From NCBI RefSeq assembly GCF_900102685.1, contig NZ_FMZA01000009.1, forward strand, positions 1-64,000: 64,000 nucleotides of DNA, given 5' to 3'. This document shows positions 50,764 to 58,780 of this stretch, piece after piece. This DNA is from Melghirimyces thermohalophilus. GTDB lineage: Bacteria > Bacillota > Bacilli > Thermoactinomycetales > DSM-45169. Below the pieces are notes generated by a model that saw only the letters and a program-made list of their open reading frames with translations, was not told the DNA's origin and did not search any database. Position 1 is the stretch's first letter, and each line of letters begins with the position of its first letter. Position numbers and translations under genes: made by a program.

Positions 50764-51508
50764 ACCCTATGGCGACACGTTGGGCGACGGGGCGGTCCAG
50801 CTCAGCTTCTCCCTGCCGGTCCCTTGCGGGGAGGAGGCCCGCCAAGCGGCTCGTCAACTGGCGGCGCAGATGGGATTGGAGGAACCCCAGGTTTATCATA
50901 TGGATGATCTGGGGGAAGGGTATACCTTTTTTATCGTCTACGGAACATGCACCCATACCGTCGATTTCACCTCGATTCGGGTACCTAAGGTGGACGACGG
51001 CGGACGGATGAATTACGAGGCGATCAACCGCTTTATCCGGGAACGGATTGGGCGCAAACTGGTGGTGATCGGGGCTTGCACCGGCACCGATGCCCACACC
51101 GTCGGCATCGATGCCATTATGAACATGAAGGGATACGATGGGGAATACGGGCTGGAACGCTACCCCGAGATTGAGGCCTACAACCTGGGCAGCCAGGTCC
51201 CCAACGAGGAGATGCTGGCCGAGGCGATCGAGCGGGATGCCGATGCCCTTCTCGTCTCCCAGGTGGTCACCCAGAAGGGGGTCCATATCGACAACCTGAC
51301 TCGCCTGGTGGAATTGACGGAGGCGGAGGGTCTCCGAAATCGGCTGATCCTTGTCTGCGGCGGCCCCCGCATCAATCACGAAATGGCCCTGGAACTGGGT
51401 TTTGACGCCGGCTTCGGCCCCGGTTCCCTCGCTCCTGATGTCGCCTCCTTCCTCGTTCGGGAATTGGAGCGGCGGATGAGCAATGATACTTCTAAAGCCC
51501 CGGATTAG
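50738..51508 (+). CDS. kamE: Lysine 5,6-aminomutase beta subunit
   Basis: The small subunit that carries the cobalamin-binding Rossmann domain and the PLP lysine. The 256-residue product has the base-off B12 motif DAHTVG (Asp118, His120, Gly123) and, 11 residues later, Lys131 in MNMKGYDGEYGLERY, the position of the PLP-binding lysine in the clostridial enzyme. ATG 50738 lies within kamD after GGAGGAGGGG. It is the last gene of the operon and is followed by a terminator about 170 bp later. The kce and kal genes that usually follow are missing here. Confidence 0.95.
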   Translation: MAVDFQRVKPYGDTLGDGAVQLSFSLPVPCGEEARQAARQLAAQMGLEEPQVYHMDDLGEGYTFFIVYGTCTHTVDFTSIRVPKVDDGGRMNYEAINRFIRERIGRKLVVIGACTGTDAHTVGIDAIMNMKGYDGEYGLERYPEIEAYNLGSQVPNEEMLAEAIERDADALLVSQVVTQKGVHIDNLTRLVELTEAEGLRNRLILVCGGPRINHEMALELGFDAGFGPGSLAPDVASFLVRELERRMSNDTSKAPD

Positions 51509-51675
51509 ACAGATGAAGCAGCGCGGAGTGTGACAGGAGATGTAATTGCATGGGTGAGTCATTGCGACGCAAAATGAACATTTGGAACAGATTTGATCGT
51601 TCTTTGTTTTTTTACTACCCTTTATAGAACGCCTGACCATTTTTCTTTGACCCCATATCTTTCCCCAACCCGGAA

Positions 51676-51706
51676 GCCGGCCCATAGAGCCGGCATTCTT
51701 CTTTTT
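51676..51706 (+). terminator. Probable terminator of the kam operon
   Basis: GCCGGC (51676-51681) and GCCGGC (51689-51694) pair around CCATAGA and are followed by ATTCTTCTTTTT. It is about 170 bp downstream of kamE. Confidence 0.7.
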
Positions 51707-51792
51707 GGATACCGAGAAGAATAAGGTGAATCCCGATAGCCCTTCCTTTTTTGGGCAGTCTAATAACCGATCACAGATGAAGACAAGGAATG

Positions 51793-52058
51793 ATGCCCAT
51801 GTCCTTAAAAACTTCTCCTCCAATCCTGATCAAGGAAGAAGTTATCGATGATTTTAACGGAAGGTCAACAATCGGGAGTTGGGCCTGATCTGGCGGTATT
51901 CAGTTTGGGAGCATAAAGATACAAACGGAACCATCACTCGGATTGAAAAAAGTGAAGGATGGCTGAACCTCTACTTTTGTTCCATCCCTCTGGTGGGTGA
52001 CGAACGACTGTTGATGGACGAATCCCCCATGAATGTTGTACACGACGAAGGTCCATGA
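51793..52058 (+). pseudogene. Frameshifted remnant of an unknown gene
   Basis: From ATG 51793 a frame reads MPMSLKTSPPILIKEEVIDD then stops near 51890. Another frame from about 51858 to TGA 52058 continues as sensible protein (LGLIWRYSVWEHKDTNGTIT, EGWLNLYFCSIPLVGDERLL). One frameshift near 51855-51880 would join them into a protein of about 88 residues. No family is recognised. Confidence 0.45.
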
Positions 52059-52424
52059 TCATGCTCGGGCCTCTTTTTTTCCTGTTGGGCGGGGATAAAG
52101 GCCATAGACGCCACTCGAAAGCGATTTGTTTGGGAAGTTGAAGACGATTAATGAAAAAAGGCTCTTATGGGCCGATTGAGGGAATGGATGGCTTCCTTTT
52201 TTGATCCCATCCACAGGGGTTCGGCCATCATTTTGTGAATTTTCGGTGTTGTTTTTGTTGGCGGTGTGATCCAAGTCTTTGCTGTTTCCAATACAAAACC
52301 CCCGTTTAACTGGGGGAAGTGATAAGCAAGATACGATGTTTTACACAAAGAGAGGTAATCGGGGGTGGAAGTCTCCTTGAGAGTATGGGGACCGTTACGC
52401 ACCCCTTGCTTACAGTTCGGAGAG

Positions 52425-54311
52425 TTATTTTTTCTCAGGCAGGGAGAGAAGATAGTGCACCAACGCTTGTTGCTCCTCTTTTGAAAACCCTGTGTTGTCA
52501 TCCACCCAATACTCGTGTCCGATTCCTTGAATATGCAAGGATCGCAAGTCCGGCGAGTCTTGATTAGCTTGTATGACTTGTTGGCGGATATCTTTATCCA
52601 GCAAGGCGGTTAAGCTCTTGAACGGATCGGGTTGGATTCCTTTCAACAACGTGCCTGTGACCCCTTTTTCCTGTCGTAGGCCGACGGCCACTCCCCCATC
52701 ATGGAGGTACGGAGCTCGCCAGTACAACCCCTTCAGACTGGGAGTTTTGTAGCCACCGGGGGAGTCTCCGTGGGCAAATCCCAAGCGTACTTTTTTTGAA
52801 TCATAGGGGACTTTCAAGGTTCGCGCCCCTTTCGGAGGCGGAACTGGTGTATCGGGTCGATACAGTATCGGGGGACCGAAACGGTTGCCCGTCTTTTTTA
52901 GTGCCTGGGCTCGGGACGGCTCAGTTTTTACGATATCAGCCGGAATGATGCGATTGCGGGTGAAAGCTCCCCCTGCGTGACAACGGATGCAACCAGCCCG
53001 TCGGAAGACCTTCCGGCCGCGTTCTACCTTCTTCTCATCCAGGGTAACCGGTGCTTTGGGAGGAACGAGGGTATTTTGCCAGGCGGCCATGGCGTTGTTT
53101 TGTTGCCCCACCTTGGTTCCTGGAGAACTGATCAACACCCCCGCCGGTGCCACCGGTGTCGATTTCGGGAAAGTGGGAGGTACGACCACCTCGTTGACAC
53201 CGGGTGTCCCCGGGGTGGGGTCCACGGAAGCGAAGAATTGAGACGGTTTTTTCCCGTCTTCAGGGCGGTAGCGGAACCGGGGATGGGCAGCGTTTTGGAG
53301 GATGGTGCCTAAATACGCTTCCTTGGGAATGCCAAAGAGGGCCGGACTGGCGTCCGCTTGAGTGAGAGTATCTGAATTTTGGGCGTGGACATTGTTAGAA
53401 AAGACGCTCAATCCGTGAAACGGACCGGTGGAGGCAAACCCGCTCCAGCCGTAAGGATGAGCCCCGAATGTAAAGGAATCGGGGATTTTCGTCGGATTGC
53501 TCTTTAGGTCGATGGTGGAGTCGAAGCTCCCTCTCGGCCATTTGGAAAATACCTGATCCACCTGTTTTTCGATCGCCTTCGGTTCTGGCAGCGACTGTTT
53601 CGGATCATCCAAATATCGCTTTAACCCGGCTAGTTGACGGGGGGTCAGCTGAGTGTGGGTAAAGTAAGCTGCGGAATTGGTGCCCATCGCCAAGAGCAGG
53701 CCTTGGTTGAGATTGCTGTTTGCCGCTCCTTCCACCACCTTTTTGGTTTGCCGGTCGACTGTGGCATGACAGGCGGCGCAGGAAACGCCCACCTTCAGCT
53801 GTCCCTCTCGGAATTTTACCGGCATCCCCAACGGCATAAAGGATCCCTTGGGGACATCGATTCCAGTGTCGATTTTGCTCCCCTTCCGATAGGTTTTCCC
53901 TCCGAGGGTAACGGTTTGGGCCAACTCCACCTGTAGGTTGTCGGTTCCTTTTCCTTTCAGCTGGAGGATCGCTTTCATGATCTTGGGAATGGTCAGGGGG
54001 CCGTCCACTAAGCCCACGATGTCCGTCAAAAACACCTCGTTCCCAAAGGTTTCTTTATAGAACGTTTCACGTCCGGATTTTATAAGAGAAGGCGTGACGG
54101 CAACCGCTTCCGGATGTTGTTTCCCTTCCTTTGCAGAGAGGGTTTTTCCGTTAAGATCATAATAGGTCGTTTCTTGTTCCGATGAATCGGGTCGGTTTAA
54201 AACCTTGTCTGTCGCGGGCATATATGCCATCTCAGGTTCTAAAAAATAAACGGAGAGAACCCCCGCAAAAGCCAAACCCAGCACAATCATCCAGATGGTT
54301 CGTCGTTTCAT
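52425..54311 (-). CDS. Di-heme c-type cytochrome (RoxA/MauG/CcP-like)
   Basis: A 628-residue exported protein: N-terminal hydrophobic anchor or signal (about 6-25), first heme site CAACH (about 178-182), second heme site CIRCH (about 441-445), and the family C-terminal signature TPSLKGLYWRAPYLHDGG. The two distant CXXCH motifs and length resemble RoxA-type rubber oxygenases and MauG/di-heme peroxidases more than short CcpA enzymes. Substrate cannot be read. ATG 54311 is 6-7 nt after AAGGAGGG; ATG 54314 is the alternative. It is a lone minus-strand gene in an accessory region. Confidence 0.75.
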   Translation of the reverse strand: MKRRTIWMIVLGLAFAGVLSVYFLEPEMAYMPATDKVLNRPDSSEQETTYYDLNGKTLSAKEGKQHPEAVAVTPSLIKSGRETFYKETFGNEVFLTDIVGLVDGPLTIPKIMKAILQLKGKGTDNLQVELAQTVTLGGKTYRKGSKIDTGIDVPKGSFMPLGMPVKFREGQLKVGVSCAACHATVDRQTKKVVEGAANSNLNQGLLLAMGTNSAAYFTHTQLTPRQLAGLKRYLDDPKQSLPEPKAIEKQVDQVFSKWPRGSFDSTIDLKSNPTKIPDSFTFGAHPYGWSGFASTGPFHGLSVFSNNVHAQNSDTLTQADASPALFGIPKEAYLGTILQNAAHPRFRYRPEDGKKPSQFFASVDPTPGTPGVNEVVVPPTFPKSTPVAPAGVLISSPGTKVGQQNNAMAAWQNTLVPPKAPVTLDEKKVERGRKVFRRAGCIRCHAGGAFTRNRIIPADIVKTEPSRAQALKKTGNRFGPPILYRPDTPVPPPKGARTLKVPYDSKKVRLGFAHGDSPGGYKTPSLKGLYWRAPYLHDGGVAVGLRQEKGVTGTLLKGIQPDPFKSLTALLDKDIRQQVIQANQDSPDLRSLHIQGIGHEYWVDDNTGFSKEEQQALVHYLLSLPEKK

Positions 54312-54648
54312 CATGACCCTCCTTAACCAACCGTTGCTATTAATTTGTGCGGAGGGAATGATTTATATTTGGTCATGGATCCGCTGACACCAAGCCTTTT
54401 TCTCGTTTCATAAAGCCCCCTTGGTCACACTGTGCAATCTCCCGTTGGGCATTCGTCGGCGAATCATAAAACTCGACCTCTGGAGCTGATGGCACCAACC
54501 CAAACAGTATGTTTTAGTGTCTGGCTTCAACCGATGTTGAGCAGGAAAACACCCCACCAATTTCACTTCTCTGACTGGTGGGGTGTTTGTTATTCCCTTA
54601 CCCATTTTTGTGTGGCCAGACAACGGGATCACAACCGAATACTGCCAC
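54312..54648. other. 337-bp spacer between the cytochrome and the MerR regulator
   Basis: Both flanking genes are on the minus strand. The only supported element is the terminator at 54547-54588, which separates them; the rest should contain the cytochrome promoter but no good -35/-10 pair was identified. Confidence 0.35.
54547..54588. terminator. Bidirectional terminator after the MerR-type gene
   Basis: AAACACCCCACCA (54547-54559) and TGGTGGGGTGTTT (54576-54588) are a perfect 13-bp inverted repeat with a pyrimidine-rich loop. A and T tracts on both sides support both directions. Confidence 0.8.
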
Positions 54649-55413
54649 TTAGCGCTTAAAACCCGTGTAGATGTGGATGGCATCTCGCAAAAACTTCGCC
54701 ATGCCGGGTTGCTCCTCATCGTAGTACGCGGTGAACCGTGGATCATCCACATACATCTGGGCCAGGCCGGCATGGGCTTCTTTGTTGTAGTTATCCCAGC
54801 AATGGGTTAACCACTGCTTGTGCAGGTGGGCTGCACGTTGGGCGATGTCACTGGCAGGGTCGCCGTTTTTAAATGCTTTTGCTAAGGTGGTTTTGATCTC
54901 TTTCTCCAGGTGCTTAAATTTTTCAAACTGCTCCTGGGTCATGTTTTTCAGCTTTTCGTTGGATCGGTCGACCACTTCGTCGCCGTACTTTGCTCGAATC
55001 TCCTCACCGTACTTCTTTTCGTTCTCCTCGATCAATTGTTCTTTAAACCCCTCAAATTTGTCCTTATCCGTCATGGTTTGTTTCCCCTCCATAAAGGCGA
55101 TGGTTTTTTCCACATTGTGGATCAGTACATCCAACCGTTTCCGCTCGGCGAGAAGCTGCTGGCGATGTTCTTGCAAAGCGCGAGTTCGGTCGAAACCGGG
55201 GTCGGTCACGATCTGTTTGATCTGCTCCAGGCGGAACCCCAATTCTTTGTAGAACAGGATTTGCTGCAGTCGGTCCACTTCCGCCGGGCCGTAGATCCGG
55301 TATCCGGACGCGTTGATCCTCGCCGGGTTTAAAATGCCGATCTCATCGTAATACCGCAGGGTTCTGGAGCTGACCCCCGCCAGCTGGGCCAGCTTCTGCA
55401 CGGTATATTCCAT
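54649..55413 (-). CDS. MerR-family regulator of the TipA/Mta type
   Basis: A 254-residue activator. The N-terminal winged-helix MerR domain (YTVQKLAQLAGVSSRTLRYY, then DEIGILNPARINASGYRIY) is followed by a coiled-coil dimer helix (about 75-110) and a C-terminal TipAS-type antibiotic-binding domain (ending LRDAIHIYTGF). Such proteins sense hydrophobic drugs and activate their own promoter and efflux genes. A palindromic operator lies just upstream. No efflux gene is adjacent, so its targets may be elsewhere. Confidence 0.9.
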   Translation of the reverse strand: MEYTVQKLAQLAGVSSRTLRYYDEIGILNPARINASGYRIYGPAEVDRLQQILFYKELGFRLEQIKQIVTDPGFDRTRALQEHRQQLLAERKRLDVLIHNVEKTIAFMEGKQTMTDKDKFEGFKEQLIEENEKKYGEEIRAKYGDEVVDRSNEKLKNMTQEQFEKFKHLEKEIKTTLAKAFKNGDPASDIAQRAAHLHKQWLTHCWDNYNKEAHAGLAQMYVDDPRFTAYYDEEQPGMAKFLRDAIHIYTGFKR

Positions 55414-55435
55414 CGGTTCACCTCCTCACTCCCAC

Positions 55436-55459
55436 CGTAAAGCTTTACGTAACGTAAAG
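55436..55459. promoter_or_regulatory. Overlapping palindromes at the MerR-type promoter
   Basis: CGTAAAGCTTTACG (55436-55449) and CTTTACGTAACGTAAAG (55443-55459) are perfect palindromes that share half of their length. They lie 20-45 bp upstream of the regulator start, where MerR proteins bind between the -35 and -10 of an over-long spacer. Confidence 0.75.
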
Positions 55460-55599
55460 GTCAATCCTTTTTCCCCAGGCATCTGAGGATATTTTTACCC
55501 ATCCTCGACCGAACGGGGAATCGATCGCGATGAGCGGCGAGGGGTAAGTCCCGGTTTTTACAAACTCATGGATCGGAGGATGTAGATGATGGGAAAATC

Positions 55600-56070
55600 A
55601 TCGAAAGCGAGCGGTTGAGGTTTCAGTTCTATCAGGAGGCGGATGATCTTTTTTTCGTCTTTGATTTCCGATCCGGAAAGGATGCATTTTATCGGGAACG
55701 GGCAAGCGATTCCGCCTGGAACGGAGGCGGCCCGCCGGATGTTCCACCGTTCGGGGTCGGGAACCCTGGGGAGCGGGGTTTTTTCGGTTGGAAACCAAGG
55801 AATTAGCCCGACCCGTCGGTTAGGCCTTACTGGCTGGCTCGCATTTATTGGGGGCGGGGCTATGCCCTGGAAGCGGCTTCCCAGTTGAAACAGTTGGCTC
55901 AAGCACAAGGGGAGAAGCGGGTGATCTCCATCATTCACCCGGACAACATTCGCTCCCGGCGCGTCGCCCGCAAAAATGGATTGTGGTTCGAACGGACACG
56001 GTTTTTTGCGGGCATCCTGTACAAATTTTTGCCGCCGACCTGCAAAGAAAAACCTGGTGAGGCTTCCTAG
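55600..56070 (+). pseudogene. Multiply frameshifted GNAT acetyltransferase
   Basis: Three frames give consecutive pieces of one GNAT protein: ERLRFYQEADDLFF (about 55605), then SDPERMHFIGNGQAIPPGTE (about 55665-55725), then YWGRGYALEAASQLKQLAQA and VISIIHPDNIRSRRVARKNG (about 55845-55980). At least two frameshifts interrupt it, and it overlaps no other convincing gene. Confidence 0.65.
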
Positions 56071-56216
56071 CCGGTTTCCCGGCTGCCCGATAACCAAACG
56101 GCTCTATTTACGATGATCACCCTCTTTGAGCAGCAGCTTCTCAGTGTTCCATCGAGAAGCGTTGTGATTAAATGTTTGTTTAGAGACGAGGGGAAGCGCC
56201 GCTCCACTTGACAGGA

Positions 56217-56723
56217 TCAGGAGGGTAAAACAAACAACTGGTGTTCCGCTGTATCCCACTGGGGACGACGACGGAGGCCGATCCGTTCCACCACCCGGAT
56301 GGAGGGGGTGTTGGCGGGGCGAATGCGGGCCACGAGGGGCACATTCGGCAGATACCGACGGGCTATCTGGACGGCGGCCTGTGCCACCTCCGTTGCATAA
56401 CCGTGGCCCCAGGCCCGGGGGGAAAAGCGGTAGTAAAGGTTTAATACTTCTTGTTCCTGCCAGTAATCCCGCCGGATTCCTCCGATCCCGATCACCTTTT
56501 TTGTCTCAGGCAACACCACCGCCCAATAGCCAAACCCATCCTTGGCTCAGTCTGTTCGCCATTGTTTCAAGGTTTCTTCCGCCTCCTGTCGGTCTTTCAT
56601 CGGACCGGCGGGCCGATAGCGATTGGTGGCGGGATCCCCTTCGATAGAAAAGATATCGATTACATCCTTTGGCTCTGGTTTGCGCAGGGGTAGCCGCTCC
56701 GTTTTCACCTGATCCACATTCAT
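56217..56723 (-). pseudogene. GNAT acetyltransferase with an in-frame stop codon
   Basis: A continuous minus-strand frame of 168 codons starts MNVDQVKTERLPLRKPEPKD behind GGGGAGG (ATG 56723) and ends at 56217. Codon 59 is TGA (56549-56547) in KQWRTD-stop-AKDGFGYWAV, where GNAT relatives have Trp, so a TGG to TGA change is likely. The downstream acetyl-CoA-binding part (RAWGHGYATEVAQAA) is intact. Otherwise the gene resembles ribosomal-protein acetyltransferase-like GNATs. Confidence 0.75.
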
Positions 56724-57050
56724 AAATAAGCAACCTCCCCTAAAGATTTCGTCTTACGCGAGAAAAATGGTTTTTCTTCATACGATCCATGGAGATAAGC
56801 CGAAGGTCGGGGGTGCAACCTGTACCTTCGGCCGATAGCCAGCAGGGAGTGCAACGACTAAGCTTAAAAGAGAAAGCTTTCAGAAACGGATTCAGAGTCA
56901 GCCAAAACCGTGGAGACGAAGAAAAAACGCACCTCGAGTCGCTGTTTTCTGATTCTGATCGACGGTAGGTCTGACCAATAGGGAGTGATTTCCGTTACGG
57001 TGAGAAAGGAAACCATGAGTCGGAGACAGGAAAGGAAGGGAGGGAACGGG
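56724..57050. other. 327-bp intergenic region
   Basis: The region lies between divergently oriented genes and holds their upstream sequences. A short imperfect inverted repeat around GGTACAACCTG-type sequence near 56805-56830 (GCCGAAGGTC and GTACCTTCGGC) was seen. No gene is supported. Confidence 0.35.
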
Positions 57051-57326
57051 ATGACGGGGCCGGTTGACCCGGTGACGGCGGATTCATCGGCGATACCCAG
57101 TCGGCATCCCCCCCAACGCCGCCAACACATACAGCAGCGGAAACGACCCCCAAAAAAGCCTTTCTGGATGTTGGGAAAGGACCGGGTCGCCGCGTGGGTG
57201 AATCAACAAAATCCCTTGGTGAGGTCGATCATCGGTTGGAGCTTGGTCGGACTGTTGTCCTTGATGTGTCTCCTATTCATATACCTTGCGGTGATCGTCA
57301 TTTATGCGCTGCCCATCATGCTGTGA
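57051..57326 (+). CDS. Small membrane protein with basic proline-rich cytoplasmic region
   Basis: A 91-residue protein. The first two-thirds are polar and basic (RRQHIQQRKRPPKKPFWMLG), followed by one long hydrophobic helix near the C terminus (SIIGWSLVGLLSLMCLLFIY). ATG 57051 has GGGAGG at 7 nt; an alternative ATG at 57015 has a weaker site. It resembles small tail-anchored PBP-associated or DNA-directed RNA polymerase subunit beta-like (EF-type, DUF3256) proteins in layout, but no family call is made. Confidence 0.55.
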   Translation: MTGPVDPVTADSSAIPSRHPPQRRQHIQQRKRPPKKPFWMLGKDRVAAWVNQQNPLVRSIIGWSLVGLLSLMCLLFIYLAVIVIYALPIML

Positions 57327-57343
57327 GAAAACGAAGGTTAAAA

Positions 57344-57371
57344 CCCGGTGTCCACTTCCGCCGGGCTTTTC
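57344..57371 (+). terminator. Terminator after the small membrane protein gene
   Basis: CCCGG (57344-57348) pairs with CCGGG (57361-57365), followed by CTTTTC, 18 bp after the stop. Confidence 0.65.
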
Positions 57372-57469
57372 TTATGAAGACAGATGAAGAACATACACAT
57401 CGAAAACCGGCTTGTTGATACAGCTTTTTGGCCGTGGTGTTGGGGGCGGTTACTGTCAATTGGATTTTC

Positions 57470-57640
57470 TAGGCCGACGAGCCCTTCGGCACGACGCAGG
57501 AGTTCTTTCAGCAGGGCTTGTCCCATGCCCCGATTCCGTGCCTCTGTGGCGACGTACATCCCCCACAACACTCCCTTATGTTTCTTTTTTCGCTTCAGCT
57601 GTCGAAAAAAGCCGACCCTTAAAAGAGCCTCCGGATGGAT
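57470..57640 (-). pseudogene. GNAT acetyltransferase fragment
   Basis: On the minus strand the frame ALLRVGFFRQLKRKKKHKGV continues as LWGMYVATEARNRGMGQALL and ends in LLRRAEGLVG, the central acetyl-CoA-binding part of a GNAT domain (Q/RxxGxG/A as RNRGMG). Sequence before and after does not continue the fold, and no ribosome site precedes it, so both ends are lost. Confidence 0.6.
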
Positions 57641-57656
57641 TGACCGAAGGCCCTTT
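57619..57656 (-). terminator. Terminator of the SGNH hydrolase gene
   Basis: AAAAGGGCCTTCGG and CCGGAGGCTCTTTT (minus strand) form a stem with two mismatches, followed by a TTTT run. It lies 10-45 bp after the hydrolase stop at 57666. Confidence 0.6.
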
Positions 57657-57665
57657 TTTGCCTGT

Positions 57666-58443
57666 TCATTGCAGGGGATCGTAGCCTAAGCTCCGGAAGT
57701 GTTCGGCGATCACTCGATGACCGGTATCGTTGGGATGGAGTCCGTCTAAGAAGATATATCCCTTGTCGCCAGGATCCTGGTCGTGGTTGGGGCCGTTGAA
57801 GGCGGTGTAGATATCGGCCATCTCGTAACCGCGGGATTGTTGGTTGTCGATAAATTGGTTCACTTCATCGAGATAAGGTTTAAATACAGCAAAACGGGTG
57901 GTGGATCCGTCATAACTGGGGGCGGCTTTGTCTTCGTTGACGTAGGGATTGTAGACGTTCATCGTCTTGAAGTTGGTGGGCTTTTCGGCCCGCAAGTCGT
58001 GGATGATGCTCACAGTTGGATTGAAAGGTGTCCACCGCTTCCCGGAGGCAGTCTTCATTGTTCGCACCTCCGCATGTTTCAGAAATATAGCTGTTACGGG
58101 CCTTGCGCATGTCGTTTCCCCCCACGTCCCAGGTGACCACGTCGGCGGAGGCCACGGCCTCCCGATAGGAGGGATCGTTTTTGAGGGCGTCTAAGAGATC
58201 GGTGCTGGTCCACCCGTTCACGCTTAAATTATTCAGGTTGACGGTGATGCCAGTGTCATCCTCCATATGATCCCGGTATCGCGAAACATACCCGTACCAA
58301 GCACCAAAACCGGTGCCCAGAGAATCCCCCAACGCAGTGTAATTCCAAGTAGTTGCGGCGTAAACGTTCCCGCTCATCCCGAATGTGAATAAAGATGTGG
58401 TCACCAGAGCGGTCATGAGCAATAAAGAAAACAGGCGCTTCAT
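57666..58443 (-). pseudogene. Secreted SGNH/GDSL hydrolase, frameshifted
   Basis: ATG 58443 (after GGAGGTAAC) starts a signal peptide MKRLFSLLLMTALVTTSLFT ending near VYA-A. The mature part has block I YTALGDSLGTGF (catalytic Ser), block III GGNDMRKA, and in another frame block V DGLHPNDTGH (catalytic Asp/His). The frames change near 58015-58030, after EAVDTFQSN, where IIHDLRAEKPTNFKTMNVYN continues. One indel restores a complete esterase/lipase-like enzyme of about 258 residues, so this is a recent pseudogene or an assembly error. Confidence 0.8.
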
Positions 58444-58601
58444 AAAAGTTACCTCCATTTCCTTTTTTATATAATTTATATAATGTTCAGAAAAATCCTT
58501 CCAGCTGATAAATACGGCCCTAACCAGCCCTGTCTCGACAAGTTTCCACCCACCGGTTACCATAATGGGAGGAAGCGGTTTCAAAATAAAAGACAAAGGG
58601 G

Positions 58602-58633
58602 TGAATGAATACCCACTCATTTTATGCTACAAT
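58602..58633 (+). promoter_or_regulatory. fadF promoter with overlapping operator-like dyad
   Basis: TGAATGA (58602-58608) and TCATTTT (58617-58623) form inverted half-sites resembling the TGAATGA/TCATTCA arms of B. subtilis FadR, but with 8 bp between them, not 4. They directly precede the -10 TACAAT (58628-58633, extended TGC). A fatty-acid repressor could bind here. Confidence 0.4.
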
Positions 58634-58732
58634 GGACCTACCACTAACGGGAAGACTCAGCTGATGAAATCGTTGTCAGGTGGAACGGAGGTTCACCCGG
58701 ACCGGAATCGGGTACGGAGCGCTTAAACAGTA

Positions 58733-58742
58733 CGAATATTCG
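58733..58742. promoter_or_regulatory. Palindrome in the fadF leader
   Basis: CGAATATTCG is a perfect 10-bp palindrome about 40 bp before the fadF start and about 100 bp after its -10. Its outer bases match the palindrome before the thiolase gene (CGAGCGCTCG), but the core differs. Confidence 0.3.
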
Positions 58743-58780
58743 CCTTCAGCCGACTCTTGCTAAAAAAGGAGTGAATCAAC

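Larger units (their letters stand above)
51509..52424. other. 916-bp region after kamE without intact genes
   Basis: It contains the kamE-distal terminator (51676-51706), a frameshifted gene remnant (51793-52058), and a small hairpin CCCCC/GGGGG near 52300-52315. AT content is higher than in the flanks. No complete gene with a ribosome site was found. Confidence 0.45.
58444..58780. other. 337-bp divergent region upstream of fadF
   Basis: It carries the fadF promoter (-10 TACAAT 58628-58633 with TG extension) overlapped by a dyad (58602-58620) and a second perfect palindrome CGAATATTCG (58733-58742), both listed separately. Upstream of 58560 it should also hold the promoter of the SGNH gene. 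Confidence 0.45.

Noticed and set aside
52059-52274. Small minus-strand gene after kamE
   Set aside because: It has a plausible length but no ribosome site and a composition unlike neighbouring genes.
56217-56723. Selenocysteine insertion at the in-frame TGA
   Set aside because: The position is Trp in GNAT relatives, there is no catalytic role for selenocysteine in this family, and no SECIS-like hairpin follows the TGA.
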